64,000 nt of DNA from Lachnospiraceae bacterium. Its GTDB lineage: Bacteria > Bacillota > Clostridia > Lachnospirales > Lachnospiraceae. A program made the position numbers and the translations under genes. The stretch covers positions 62,001-126,000 of the forward strand of contig SVEF01000002.1 in the NCBI GenBank assembly GCA_015057585.1. The letters are read 5' to 3'. Shown in pieces: positions 7,230 to 15,170 of this stretch (position 1 is its first letter; each line of letters starts with the position of its first letter). The notes below the pieces were generated by a model, which saw only the letters and a program-made list of their open reading frames with translations, searched no databases and was not told the DNA's origin.

Positions 7230-9059
7230 TTAGTTATTTCGGTTTGCTCTTTTGCGGAGTAACGGGTCCAGAATCTTTTTGCGGATTCTGAGACTCTGTG
7301 GTGTCACCTCAAGAAGCTCATCGGTTTCGATAAAATCAAGTGCCTGCTCGAGACTTAAAATTCGAGGTGGAGTCAAACGGAGAGCTTCATCGGCAGAAGA
7401 GGAACGGGTGTTGGTAAGCTGCTTTTTCTTACAGACATTGATTTCCACGTCCTCGGATTTGCCGTTTTGGCCGACTACCATACCGGAGTATACTTTTTCG
7501 CCCGGACCGATGAACAAGGTGCCGCGTTCCTGCGCGTTAAACAGGCCGTAAGTAATGGCTTCGCCACTCTCAAAGGCAATCAGGCTGCCCTGTTTACGGT
7601 AGGCAATATCTCCCTTATACGGGCCATAGCCGTCAAAAATCGTATTTAAAATACCGTTTCCCTTGGTATCGGTCATAAATTCGCCGCGGTAGCCGATCAG
7701 TCCGCGTGCCGGGATGGAAAACTCGAGTCTGGTATAGCCACCGTTTGCACTTGACATACTGAGGAGTTCGCCCTTTCTGGAACTGAGCTTTTCGATAACA
7801 GTGCCGGAAAATTCCTCAGGAACATCAATGTAAGCACGTTCCATCGGCTCTAATTTTTTACCGTTCTCATCCTGTTTGTATAAAACTTCGGCCTTACTTA
7901 CCGCAAACTCAAATCCTTCACGGCGCATGTTCTCGATGAGAACAGATAAGTGAAGCTCGCCACGGCCGGAAACCTTGAAGGCTTCGGTTGTGTCAGTTTC
8001 CTCCACCCGGAGACTGACGTCAGTATTTAATTCGCGGAACAGACGGTCTCTTAAGTGTCTGGAGGTCACAAACTTGCCTTCCTTACCGGCTAAAGGAGAA
8101 TCGTTCACGACAAAATGCATTGCAATGGTAGGCTCAGAAATTTTCTGGAACGGAATCGGTTCCGGATGGTCCGGGGAGCAGAGAGTATCACCGATGTGGA
8201 TATCGGTAATGCCGGAAATGGCTACGATGGAGCCGATGCCGGCTTCTTCTACTTCCACCTTTTTCAAACCTTCAAACTCATAGAGTTTGCTTATTTTTAC
8301 CTTGCGGCGTTTTTCCGGTTCATGGGCATTGACCATGACCACTTCCTGATTGGTGCGGATGGTACCGTTGTCCACTTTGCCGACGCCGATGCGGCCGACA
8401 TATTCATTGTAGTCAATTGTGCTGATGAGGACCTGGGTACCTGCTTCCGAATCGCCTTCCGGTGCCGGGATATAGTCGAGAATGGTTTCAAATAGTGGCT
8501 GCATGTTTTTCGGTGTGTCGGACAGTTCCAAAATGGCAACGCCGGTCTTTGCGGAAGCAAAAACAAACGGGCAGTCCAGCTGTTCGTCGGATGCATCCAA
8601 ATCGATAAAGAGTTCCAGTACTTCATCGATGACTTCCGTCGGACGTGCCTCCGGACGGTCAATTTTATTGATACATACGATAACAGGAAGACTTAGCTCC
8701 AAGGCCTTCTTTAATACAAACTTGGTCTGTGGCATGGCGCCTTCAAAGGCATCTACCACAAGGATAACGCCGTTTGCCATTTTAAGGACGCGTTCCACTT
8801 CCCCGCCGAAATCGGCGTGTCCCGGCGTATCAATGATGTTAATTTTTGTACCGTTATAATGTACGGCAGTATTCTTTGCAAGAATGGTAATGCCGCGTTC
8901 GCGCTCGATATCGTTCGAGTCCATGACACGCTCTGCCACTTCCTGATTCTGACGGAATGTGCCGCTTTGTTTTAATAATTCATCCACCAACGTGGTTTTG
9001 CCGTGGTCAACATGGGCAATAATCGCGATGTTACGGATGTCTTCACGTTTCGTTTTCAT
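7230..9059 (-). CDS. typA: Ribosome-associated GTPase TypA/BipA
   Basis: A translation-factor-like GTPase of 609 residues, the normal size, that binds ribosomes and assists 50S assembly and growth under stress. The G motifs are clear: G1 AHVDHGKTT, G2 RERGITI, G3 DTPGHADFGGEVER and G4 NKIDRPEARP. EF-G-like domains and the TypA-specific C-terminal domain follow (RGLIGYRGEFMTDTKGNGIL). The reading frame is open 27 codons further upstream, but the chosen ATG (9057-9059 on the complement) starts MKTKREDIRNIAII as in other TypA proteins and has an AGGTAATCC/AAAGG ribosome binding region. The gene is monocistronic, with its own promoter, and convergent with degV. Confidence 0.96.
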   Translation of the reverse strand: MKTKREDIRNIAIIAHVDHGKTTLVDELLKQSGTFRQNQEVAERVMDSNDIERERGITILAKNTAVHYNGTKINIIDTPGHADFGGEVERVLKMANGVILVVDAFEGAMPQTKFVLKKALELSLPVIVCINKIDRPEARPTEVIDEVLELFIDLDASDEQLDCPFVFASAKTGVAILELSDTPKNMQPLFETILDYIPAPEGDSEAGTQVLISTIDYNEYVGRIGVGKVDNGTIRTNQEVVMVNAHEPEKRRKVKISKLYEFEGLKKVEVEEAGIGSIVAISGITDIHIGDTLCSPDHPEPIPFQKISEPTIAMHFVVNDSPLAGKEGKFVTSRHLRDRLFRELNTDVSLRVEETDTTEAFKVSGRGELHLSVLIENMRREGFEFAVSKAEVLYKQDENGKKLEPMERAYIDVPEEFSGTVIEKLSSRKGELLSMSSANGGYTRLEFSIPARGLIGYRGEFMTDTKGNGILNTIFDGYGPYKGDIAYRKQGSLIAFESGEAITYGLFNAQERGTLFIGPGEKVYSGMVVGQNGKSEDVEINVCKKKQLTNTRSSSADEALRLTPPRILSLEQALDFIETDELLEVTPQSLRIRKKILDPLLRKRANRNN

Positions 9060-9139
9060 AGGATTACCTGTAACCTTTCTGGTTGAGACAATGTTTACGG
9101 TTTGCCGTTTTGCGGCAGAGAACCGTTGATAACTCAACA

Positions 9140-9167
9140 ATCATAGCACATTTTCGGCTATTTTCAA
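9140..9167 (-). promoter_or_regulatory. Promoter for typA
   Basis: On the - strand: TTGAAA, 16-bp spacer ending in TGC, TATGAT. The TGn just before the -10 makes it an extended -10 promoter. It lies about 80 bases upstream of the chosen start. Confidence 0.6.
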
Positions 9168-9326
9168 GGGTTTTTATACATGAGGCGTGAAAAATGTAGA
9201 AAAGGTGAAAACTTTGACTGACGAAAAAAGGAAAATATTTACATGATAACTTCTAAAAAATTGGAAATTATTGTAGAATGTAGAAGCAAAAGAAATACCG
9301 GATAAAACGAAGGGAGTAGTTACGAT

Positions 9327-9959
9327 ATGACAGATAAGGTATTTGATAACAACCAGGTGACAATAGCAGGAGAAATTCTGGGCAATTTCTCATTCAGCCA
9401 TGACGTGTTCGGCGAGGGCTTTTATTTAATGGAGATATCCGTCGGCCGTCTGAGCGAATCCAATGATATTATTCCGATTATGGTGTCGGAAAGACTGATT
9501 GATGTAAAGCAGGATTATACGGGAATGTATGCGGTTGTGACAGGACAGTTCCGCTCTTATAACCGTCACGAGGAAACCAAGAACCGTTTGGTGCTTTCCG
9601 TGTTTGCAAGGGAAATTGAAATCATGGAGGAACCGGCAGACGATATCCGCCCGAATTATATTTTCCTGGACGGATACGTGTGCAAGCCGCCTATTTATAG
9701 AAAGACGCCGCTTGGAAGAGAAATTGCGGATGTGCTTCTTGCCGTCAACCGTCCGTATGGGAAATCGGATTACATTCCATGCATCTGCTGGGGCAGAAAT
9801 GCCAGATTTGCAGAGGGCTTCCAGGTGGGAGAACATATTCAGATCTGGGGACGCATTCAGAGCCGGGAATATCAGAAAAAACTTTCTGAAACCGAATTTG
9901 AACGACGTGTGGCATATGAGGTCAGCGTCAGCAAGTTAGAGTGCCTGGAGGCGGTCTAA
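9327..9959 (+). CDS. Tandem OB-fold single-stranded-DNA-binding-like protein
   Basis: A 210-residue protein that appears to contain two SSB-like OB folds in one chain. The first covers residues about 8-100 (QVTIAGEILGNFSF to LSVFAREIEIME). The second covers residues about 108-208 (YIFLDGYVCKPPIYRKTPLG to YEVSVSKLECL). The second half carries the TPLGREIADVLLAVNRPYG pattern and CICWGRNA, which are typical of SSB family strands. There is no acidic SSB tail, so it is not the housekeeping SSB. Short double-OB proteins of this kind occur in Clostridia without a proven role. RBS GAAGGGAG precedes the ATG. It sits just upstream of purM but is separated from it by a terminator. Confidence 0.7.
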   Translation: MTDKVFDNNQVTIAGEILGNFSFSHDVFGEGFYLMEISVGRLSESNDIIPIMVSERLIDVKQDYTGMYAVVTGQFRSYNRHEETKNRLVLSVFAREIEIMEEPADDIRPNYIFLDGYVCKPPIYRKTPLGREIADVLLAVNRPYGKSDYIPCICWGRNARFAEGFQVGEHIQIWGRIQSREYQKKLSETEFERRVAYEVSVSKLECLEAV

Positions 9960-10026
9960 ATAAGAATGACTTATAAACCGAATTAATAATTTTCGGTAGG
10001 AAAAAATAGAGAACTATGATATGATG

Positions 10027-10063
10027 GAGACGAAAGTGGAGAACTTTCGTCTCATTCTTTTTT
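10027..10063 (+). terminator. Terminator or attenuator between the OB-fold gene and purM
   Basis: A perfect 10-bp stem GAGACGAAAG / CTTTCGTCTC with a 7-base loop, followed by ATTCTTTTTTT. It ends only a few bases before the purM ribosome binding site (AAGGAGG at 10072-10078). It therefore either simply ends the upstream gene, with the purM promoter hidden nearby, or acts as an attenuator in the purM leader. No alternative antiterminator helix was obvious. Confidence 0.85.
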
Positions 10064-10084
10064 TGGATAATAAGGAGGATTATT

Positions 10085-11110
10085 ATGGATTACAAGAAAG
10101 CCGGAGTAGATATTGAGGCAGGTTACAAGGCGGTCGAATTGATGAAGAAGCATGTGCAGGGCACGATGAGAAGTGAAGTTTTAAACGGTCTTGGAGGCTT
10201 TTCCGGTGCGTTTTCCCTCGCTCCTTTTATGAATATGAAGAAACCGACGCTTTTGTCCGGAACAGACGGTGTCGGCACAAAGTTAAAGCTGGCATTTATT
10301 ATGGACAAGCACGATACCATCGGTATTGACTGTGTTGCGATGTGTGTAAACGACGTGGCATGTGCCGGTGGTGAACCGTTGTTTTTCCTTGACTATATTG
10401 CATGCGGAAAGAATATTCCGGAAAAGATTGCAACCATTGTAAGCGGTGTGGCAGAGGGATGTAAGCAGGCAAATTCCGCACTCATCGGTGGGGAAACCGC
10501 AGAAATGCCGGGCTTTTATCCGGAGGATGAATACGACCTTGCCGGATTCTCCGTAGGTATTGTGGACCAGGATGAGATGATTACCGGTGCTGATCTTAAG
10601 GCGGGCGATGTCTTAATCGGTATCGCATCGAGCGGTATCCACAGTAACGGATATTCTCTCGTACGTAAGGTGTTCCCGATGGAAAGAAAGTCGCTCGAAG
10701 TGTATCATGAGTGCCTCGGCAAGTCTCTTGGTGAAGCACTTTTGACTCCGACCAAGATTTATGTAAAGGCACTGTCTGCATTAAAGACAGGTTCCGTTAA
10801 GGTAAAGGCATGCAGCCATATTACCGGTGGCGGTTTCTATGAAAATATCCCGAGAATGTTAAAGGATGGCGTTCATGCGGTAGTAAACAAGAACAGTTAT
10901 GAAGTTCCGGCTCTTTTTAAGATGCTTCAAAAGGACGGAAATATCGAAGAAACCATGATGTACAACACTTACAACATGGGTATTGGTATGATGATTGCAG
11001 TGGACAAGGATGATGTGGACAAGGCACTGAATTTACTGACGCTGGCAGGTGAAACTGCTTACGTAGTAGGTGAAATTAAAGAAGGCGAAAAGGGAGTAAC
11101 CGTATGTTAA
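10085..11110 (+). CDS. purM: Phosphoribosylformylglycinamidine cyclo-ligase (AIR synthetase)
   Basis: This enzyme closes the imidazole ring of FGAM to AIR with ATP, step five of purine synthesis. The 341-residue length is typical. Family landmarks are [15 protein letters not shown] (ATP/substrate loop, residues about 57-71), [20 protein letters not shown] and the glycine-rich [13 protein letters not shown]. The ATG has an ideal AAGGAGG site. It overlaps purN by 7 bases, so the two are translationally coupled. purD follows after a long palindrome. No purine riboswitch is visible in the short leader. Confidence 0.96.
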   Translation: MDYKKAGVDIEAGYKAVELMKKHVQGTMRSEVLNGLGGFSGAFSLAPFMNMKKPTLLSGTDGVGTKLKLAFIMDKHDTIGIDCVAMCVNDVACAGGEPLFFLDYIACGKNIPEKIATIVSGVAEGCKQANSALIGGETAEMPGFYPEDEYDLAGFSVGIVDQDEMITGADLKAGDVLIGIASSGIHSNGYSLVRKVFPMERKSLEVYHECLGKSLGEALLTPTKIYVKALSALKTGSVKVKACSHITGGGFYENIPRMLKDGVHAVVNKNSYEVPALFKMLQKDGNIEETMMYNTYNMGIGMMIAVDKDDVDKALNLLTLAGETAYVVGEIKEGEKGVTVC

Positions 11111-11727
11111 ATATCGTTGTATTGGTAAGCGGCGGCGGAACGAATTTGCAGGCAATTATGGATAAAATGGAGTCCGGTGCCGTGACAAATACTAAAATTG
11201 CGGCTGTTATCAGCAACAATGCGAATGCGTATGCACTGGAGCGTGCAAGGGCTGCGGGAATTCCTGCGGAATGCATTTCTCCGAAAACGTTTGAGACAAG
11301 AGAATTGTTTAATGAAGCCCTGCTTGCCGGGGTAAAAAAATATAATCCGGACCTTGTGGTATTAGCCGGTTTTCTGGTCATTATTCCGCCGATGCTGATT
11401 GCGGAATACCGGAACCGTCTCATCAACATCCATCCGTCCCTGATTCCGTCGTTTTGTGGTACGGGATATTACGGACTGAAGGTGCATGAGGCTGTGCTTG
11501 CCCGTGGCGCAAAGGTGACGGGAGCCACCGTGCATTTTGTGGATGAAGGTACGGATACCGGTCCGATTTTACTTCAGAAGGCGGTTTGTGTACAGCCGGA
11601 CGATACACCGGAGACACTGCAAAAGCGTGTCATGGTAGAAGCTGAGTGGGAGATTCTGCCGGCGGCGATTGATGCCATTGCAAACGGACGTGTTGTCATG
11701 ACCGATGGCAAGGCATGGATTCAGTAG
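11104..11727 (+). CDS. purN: Phosphoribosylglycinamide formyltransferase PurN
   Basis: This folate-dependent GAR transformylase transfers a formyl group from 10-formyl-THF to GAR in purine synthesis. It has 207 residues. The phosphate-binding loop [12 protein letters not shown] is at the N-terminus. The catalytic Asn-His are in [12 protein letters not shown] and the catalytic Asp is in [13 protein letters not shown]. The ATG lies inside the end of purM (7-base overlap). A 185-bp palindromic element directly follows its stop and separates it from purD. Confidence 0.95.
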   Translation: MLNIVVLVSGGGTNLQAIMDKMESGAVTNTKIAAVISNNANAYALERARAAGIPAECISPKTFETRELFNEALLAGVKKYNPDLVVLAGFLVIIPPMLIAEYRNRLINIHPSLIPSFCGTGYYGLKVHEAVLARGAKVTGATVHFVDEGTDTGPILLQKAVCVQPDDTPETLQKRVMVEAEWEILPAAIDAIANGRVVMTDGKAWIQ

Positions 11728-11734
11728 ATTTAGG

Positions 11735-11919
11735 AAGAATATTGCATAATAAATATTTCGTAGGTTCTTACGCTTGTCCGTTCCGCTCCTCGGACACGTA
11801 TACGTCCTTATCGAAACACATCTTGCAGATGTGTTCGCCATAGACGTACACGTATCCGCTGAGAGTCAGGACAACTGCGTAAGAAGCTACGAAATATTAG
11901 ATTATTATGCAATATTCTT
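11735..11919. repeat. Long palindromic element between purN and purD
   Basis: The left arm at 11735-11773 and the right arm at 11877-11919 are reverse complements over about 39 bases, with one mismatch and one 4-base insertion (AAGAATATTGCATAATAA at the outer end, TTCTTACGC at the inner end). The 103-base centre folds further: TTGTCC pairs with GGACAA, a 16-bp imperfect stem starts CGGACACGTATACGTC, and a terminal hairpin is CGAACACATC-like / GATGTGTTCG. The whole unit can form one extended hairpin inside the pur transcript. It resembles the other long palindromes of this window in shape, but its centre does not share their sequence. Confidence 0.85.
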
Positions 11920-12003
11920 GCGATAAGTAGTGAAAGAGCATGGCTATCGTTCATGACAACAGATCATGGTCAGGAAGAGAAAAGCCGAAAGGGGATTGAA
12001 AAG

Positions 12004-13275
12004 ATGAAGGTACTTGTAGTAGGAAGTGGCGGAAGAGAGCATGCGATTGTGTGGAAGATTGCGCAGAGCAAAAAGGTAGATAAAATATATTGTGCACCGG
12101 GAAATGCAGGAATTGCAGGTCTTGCAGAGTGCGTGCCGATTGGCGCAATGGAATTGGAGAAACTGGCAGATTTTGCGGAAGAAAAGCAGATTGACTTAAC
12201 GGTCATCGGCATGGACGATCCGCTGGTTGCGGGCGTGGTAGATGTGTTTGAGTCACGCGGCTTAAAGGTATTCGGACCGAGAAAGAATGCGGCAATTTTA
12301 GAGGGTTCCAAGGCATTTTCCAAGGATTTGATGAAAAAGTACAATATCCCGACAGCGGCGTACGAGGTATTTACTTCGGCAGAGGATGCACTTGCCTACC
12401 TTGAGACCGCAAAGATGCCAATTGTATTAAAGGCGGATGGTCTGGCACTCGGCAAGGGTGTGTTAATCTGCAATACTCTTGCAGAGGCGCAGGATGGTGT
12501 CCGTTCCCTGATGACGGACAAGCAGTTTGGCTCTGCGGGCGACCGTATTGTTATAGAAGAGTTTATGACCGGACGCGAGGTGTCCGTGCTGTCTTTCGTG
12601 GATGGAAAGACCATCCGCATCATGACCAGCGCACAGGACCATAAGCGTGCAAAGGACAACGATGAGGGCTTAAATACCGGCGGTATGGGTACGTTTTCGC
12701 CAAGCCCGTTCTATACAAAAGAAGTGGATGAATTCTGTAAGAAATATATTTATCAGGCAACCGTGGATGCCATGGCAGCAGAGGGCAGAGAGTTTAAGGG
12801 TATTATTTTCTTCGGTCTGATGTTAACTGCGGACGGCCCGAAGGTACTCGAATACAATGCCCGTTTCGGTGACCCGGAAACACAGGTAGTGCTTCCGCGA
12901 ATGAACAATGACATCGTAGAAGTATTCGAAGCATGTGTGGATGGTACACTCGACAAGATTGAACTGGATTTTTCGGACAATGCGGCAGTTTGCGTTGTAC
13001 TTGCTTCGGACGGTTATCCGGAAAAGTACGACAAGGGCTTCCCTATTACCGGATTTGAAAACTTCCGTGATGAGGATGGTTACTATTGCTTCCATGCCGG
13101 AACAAAGTTTGATGGTGAAACCATCGTGACGAATGGCGGACGTGTACTCGGTATCACTGCACTCGGCAGTGACCTTTTGGATGCCAGGAAGAATGCATAC
13201 GCAGCTACCGAGTGGATTTTCTTTGCCAATAAGTATAAGCGTAATGATATCGGCAAGGCGATTGATGAGGCGTAA
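12004..13275 (+). CDS. purD: Phosphoribosylamine-glycine ligase PurD
   Basis: This ATP-grasp enzyme joins phosphoribosylamine and glycine to give GAR, step two of purine synthesis. It has 423 residues, the usual size. Motifs are VVGSGGREHAI at the N-terminus, LKADGLALGKGV, NTGGMGTFSPSPFY and EYNARFGDPETQ (metal/ATP site). The frame is open 17 codons further up, but the chosen ATG starts MKVLVVGSGGREHA like its homologues, with AAAGGGG before it. It follows purM-purN in the same direction, but the palindrome at 11735-11919 lies between. A different palindrome follows its stop. Confidence 0.96.
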   Translation: MKVLVVGSGGREHAIVWKIAQSKKVDKIYCAPGNAGIAGLAECVPIGAMELEKLADFAEEKQIDLTVIGMDDPLVAGVVDVFESRGLKVFGPRKNAAILEGSKAFSKDLMKKYNIPTAAYEVFTSAEDALAYLETAKMPIVLKADGLALGKGVLICNTLAEAQDGVRSLMTDKQFGSAGDRIVIEEFMTGREVSVLSFVDGKTIRIMTSAQDHKRAKDNDEGLNTGGMGTFSPSPFYTKEVDEFCKKYIYQATVDAMAAEGREFKGIIFFGLMLTADGPKVLEYNARFGDPETQVVLPRMNNDIVEVFEACVDGTLDKIELDFSDNAAVCVVLASDGYPEKYDKGFPITGFENFRDEDGYYCFHAGTKFDGETIVTNGGRVLGITALGSDLLDARKNAYAATEWIFFANKYKRNDIGKAIDEA

Positions 13276-13286
13276 GGGGGAAGCGA

Positions 13287-13425
13287 AGGTTCTTGTTTGT
13301 TCTTTTACAATAAAATAATATTCCCACAGGTTGGAATTTTTCTGACAGAGACGCGCTTTCGCTCGGGTCTTACAGAATAATTCCAACCTGCGGGATTTTT
13401 TGTTTTGAAGAACAAACAAGAACCT
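13287..13425. repeat. Long palindromic element after purD
   Basis: Outer arms AGGTTCTTGTTTGTTCTT (13287-13304) and AAGAACAAACAAGAACCT (13408-13425) are perfectly complementary over 18 bases. A second nested pair AGGTTGGAATT / AATTCCAACCT lies at 13328-13338 and 13379-13389. The centre (about 13340-13376) reads CTGACAGAGAC, then CTTTCGCTCGGGTCTTACAG. Its TTTCGC and GGGTCT parts recall the 3' half of the core in the elements at 17715 and 49682. Confidence 0.85.
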
Positions 13426-13463
13426 GTGAGCATCCGCTACGTCTCATCAAGTTTCGGCAGACA

Positions 13464-13492
13464 TTGATACAAACAGAAAAGTATGCTATGGT
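13464..13492 (+). promoter_or_regulatory. Candidate promoter reading into the accessory stretch
   Basis: TTGATA, 17-bp spacer ending in TGC, TATGGT. The extended -10 supports it. It directly precedes the first boundary repeat and the broken orphan gene. Confidence 0.45.
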
Positions 13493-13494
13493 AG

Positions 13495-13533
13495 AGACAG
13501 AACAGTTTGAAAAAACTTGAATGTGACGAAGAG
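13495..13533 (+). repeat. Boundary repeat copy 1
   Basis: First of four related copies, with consensus near CAGTTCGATAAACTTGAAT followed by two variable bases and GACGAA-AG. This copy is the most divergent (CAGTTTGAAAAAACTTGAAT, then GTGACGAAGAG). The copies separate small genes that lie in the same direction. Confidence 0.6.
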
Positions 13534-13548
13534 GTGTAGAAAACACCA

Positions 13549-13816
13549 ATGCCAGAAGTGAACGCTGCAGTACGCTGATTGGTTTCGCAATAAAGAAAGC
13601 AGAAAATGGAGACTTGGCAGACCAGGGTACAATGAGAGCATTGATTCTAATGTTTATGCAGCTTATCAATTCTGCGATAATTCTGTGGTGGCGAGCCAAT
13701 TACATGATTTGTGGAATTTCTTGATATTTGAAAGCAATGGTAATTTAGAAAATACAAAAGAAATTGCTTTGAGGAAATTAAATGATGCATTACGTGCAGT
13801 TAAAGCAGGGGACTAA
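13549..13816 (+). pseudogene. Frameshifted small orphan gene
   Basis: An ATG at 13549 opens MPEVNA and stops soon after at TGA. A frame change within the first codons gives a continuous frame (QYADWFRNKESRKWRLGR and onward) to the TAA at 13814-13816, about 90 residues in total. The peptide has coding-like composition and ends LRKLNDALRAVKAGD. I do not recognise the family. It lies between boundary repeats 1 and 2 and is AT-rich like its neighbours. It could instead be a remnant whose real start was lost. Confidence 0.5.
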
Positions 13817-13828
13817 TCAATTCTAATA

Positions 13829-13865
13829 TGTAGAGCAGTTCGATAAACTTGAATGGGTCGAAGAG
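13829..13865 (+). repeat. Boundary repeat copy 2
   Basis: Reads ATGTAGAGCAGTTCGATAAA, then CTTGAATGGGTCGAAGAG. It is preceded by TTCTAATATGT, which also precedes copy 4 in similar form (TTCCAATATGT). It lies just before the Nudix gene. Confidence 0.7.
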
Positions 13866-13895
13866 ATGAATATGAAATTGACGGAGGATTTTCTA

Positions 13896-14360
13896 ATGGG
13901 AAATGAAAATACAAATTGGGGACAAAGTGTTACAGGGGTAGTTATTAGAGATGATAAGGTATTGCTTGCCCGTCATACATACGGTGGTGGAAAAGGAATG
14001 CTAATTATTCCCGGAGGCTATGTAAACTATAATGAAACACCACAAGATGCTTTGATACGCGAATTTATGGAAGAAACTCATATTAAAATCAAGCCGCTTA
14101 ATATTATTGGTGTTAGATTCAATATGCATGATTGGTACATTGCTTTTCGTGCGGAATACGTTTCGGGTGAAGCAAGTTCTGATAACGATGAAAACAGTGA
14201 AGTTTTATGGATAAATGTTAATGAGGCATTATCGCGAGATGACGTTCCCGAACTCACCAAGAAGTTAATACAAAGTGCGATTTCTAAAGATGACGGTTTA
14301 AGATATACGGATTATCAAGGTAGTATACAACACGCCCCATATTCGTTTTACTGTTTGTAA
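13896..14360 (+). CDS. Nudix hydrolase
   Basis: A 154-residue Nudix protein. The Nudix box is complete except for its last Gly: G-x5-E-x7-REFMEETHI (residues about 48-70, beginning GGYVNYNETPQDALIREF). It provides the metal-binding glutamates that hydrolyse a nucleoside diphosphate linked to another moiety. The substrate cannot be told from the sequence. The frame is open 10 codons upstream, but the ATG at 13896 has CGGAGG eight bases before it. Its first codons (MGNENTNWGQSV) are almost the same, at DNA level too, as those of the unrelated next gene (MGNNTWGQAV), which is odd. It lies between boundary repeats 2 and 3. Confidence 0.88.
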   Translation: MGNENTNWGQSVTGVVIRDDKVLLARHTYGGGKGMLIIPGGYVNYNETPQDALIREFMEETHIKIKPLNIIGVRFNMHDWYIAFRAEYVSGEASSDNDENSEVLWINVNEALSRDDVPELTKKLIQSAISKDDGLRYTDYQGSIQHAPYSFYCL

Positions 14361-14370
14361 ACGTTAAAAT

Positions 14371-14409
14371 GTGTAATAAGCAGTTCGATAAACTTGAATT
14401 TGACTAATT
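14371..14409 (+). repeat. Boundary repeat copy 3
   Basis: Reads GTGTAATAAGCAGTTCGATA, then AACTTGAATTTGACTAATTG. It shares the central CAGTTCGATAAACTTGAAT exactly with copy 2. It separates the Nudix gene from the NlpC/P60-like gene. Confidence 0.7.
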
Positions 14410-14443
14410 GGCAATTTTTATGACAGAAAGGGTAATATGATAA

Positions 14444-15046
14444 ATGGGAAATAATACTTGGGGACAAGCTGTTGTTGAAACTGCACTCTTATATGCAGAG
14501 CACGAATGGTATCCAACCGATAAAAATGTAATGCATGGAGTGGATGAAAATGGTAGATATGTTGATACTCCTGATATTACTTGGAAAGGCGAAGTGTTAA
14601 ATTGCGGTTGGTGGAAACCAAATGAAAAAAATAAGGGAGTTGTATATGGATGGGGAAATGCTTCTTCTATTGAGGAATTTGACCAAGGAATTGCAGATGG
14701 AAAATATGCGGGGAATGTTCCAGAAGACACCTCGAGATATGGAAGTTGGAATACCGTTGGTGTGGATTGCTCTGGACTATTAACAGTATGCTGGGGATTA
14801 CCCAAGAAAATTGCTGCAAGAGATATTCCTAATATCGCAAATGTAATTGATATTAGAGAGATTAAACAAGGTGATGTTTTGGCAATTCGTTCACATGTAA
14901 TGATTTTTAAAGAATTTATCGATGATGCAAAAAGCCAAATAAGAATTATTGATTCGACAAGAAGTACTGGAAAGGTATCTCAAAGAGAGTTTCTAGTATC
15001 GGATTTGTTGGAACAAGGGTACCTTGTTTATAGAAAACGCCAATAA
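14444..15046 (+). CDS. NlpC/P60-like cysteine hydrolase
   Basis: A 200-residue protein with the pattern of an NlpC/P60 or CHAP-type fold. The likely nucleophile is Cys109 in VDCSGLLTVCWGL. The likely catalytic His is His151 in IRSHVMIFKEF, preceded by the KQGDVLAIR strand typical of the family. Such enzymes cleave peptide or amide bonds, often in peptidoglycan. There is no signal peptide, so a cell-wall role is uncertain. It begins MGNNTWGQAV like the unrelated Nudix gene before it. RBS GAAAGGGTAA is upstream. A structured intergenic sequence and boundary repeat 4 follow. Confidence 0.7.
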   Translation: MGNNTWGQAVVETALLYAEHEWYPTDKNVMHGVDENGRYVDTPDITWKGEVLNCGWWKPNEKNKGVVYGWGNASSIEEFDQGIADGKYAGNVPEDTSRYGSWNTVGVDCSGLLTVCWGLPKKIAARDIPNIANVIDIREIKQGDVLAIRSHVMIFKEFIDDAKSQIRIIDSTRSTGKVSQREFLVSDLLEQGYLVYRKRQ

Positions 15047-15073
15047 GGACATCTCACACAAAACAGACTCGAA

Positions 15074-15161
15074 AAACACTTTGTGTTTTACTCGTTGACG
15101 CTTTGTTTTCTAACGAAAACTTGCAACTTCGTTGCAGATTGTCTTCTACAATCAAAGCGTC
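15074..15161. repeat. Structured intergenic sequence with nested hairpins
   Basis: AAAACAC-TTT-GTGTTTT forms a first hairpin. Then GACGCTTTG (15097-15105) pairs perfectly with CAAAGCGTC (15153-15161) and encloses two further hairpins, GCAAC-TTC-GTTGC and GATTGT-CTTCT-ACAATC, giving a branched fold. There is no U-run, so it is not an ordinary terminator. Confidence 0.65.
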
Positions 15162-15170
15162 AAATTCCAA

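Noticed and set aside
9960-10084. Purine riboswitch before purM
   Set aside because: The conserved purine-riboswitch loops and junction were not found and the space is too short; only a terminator-like hairpin is present.
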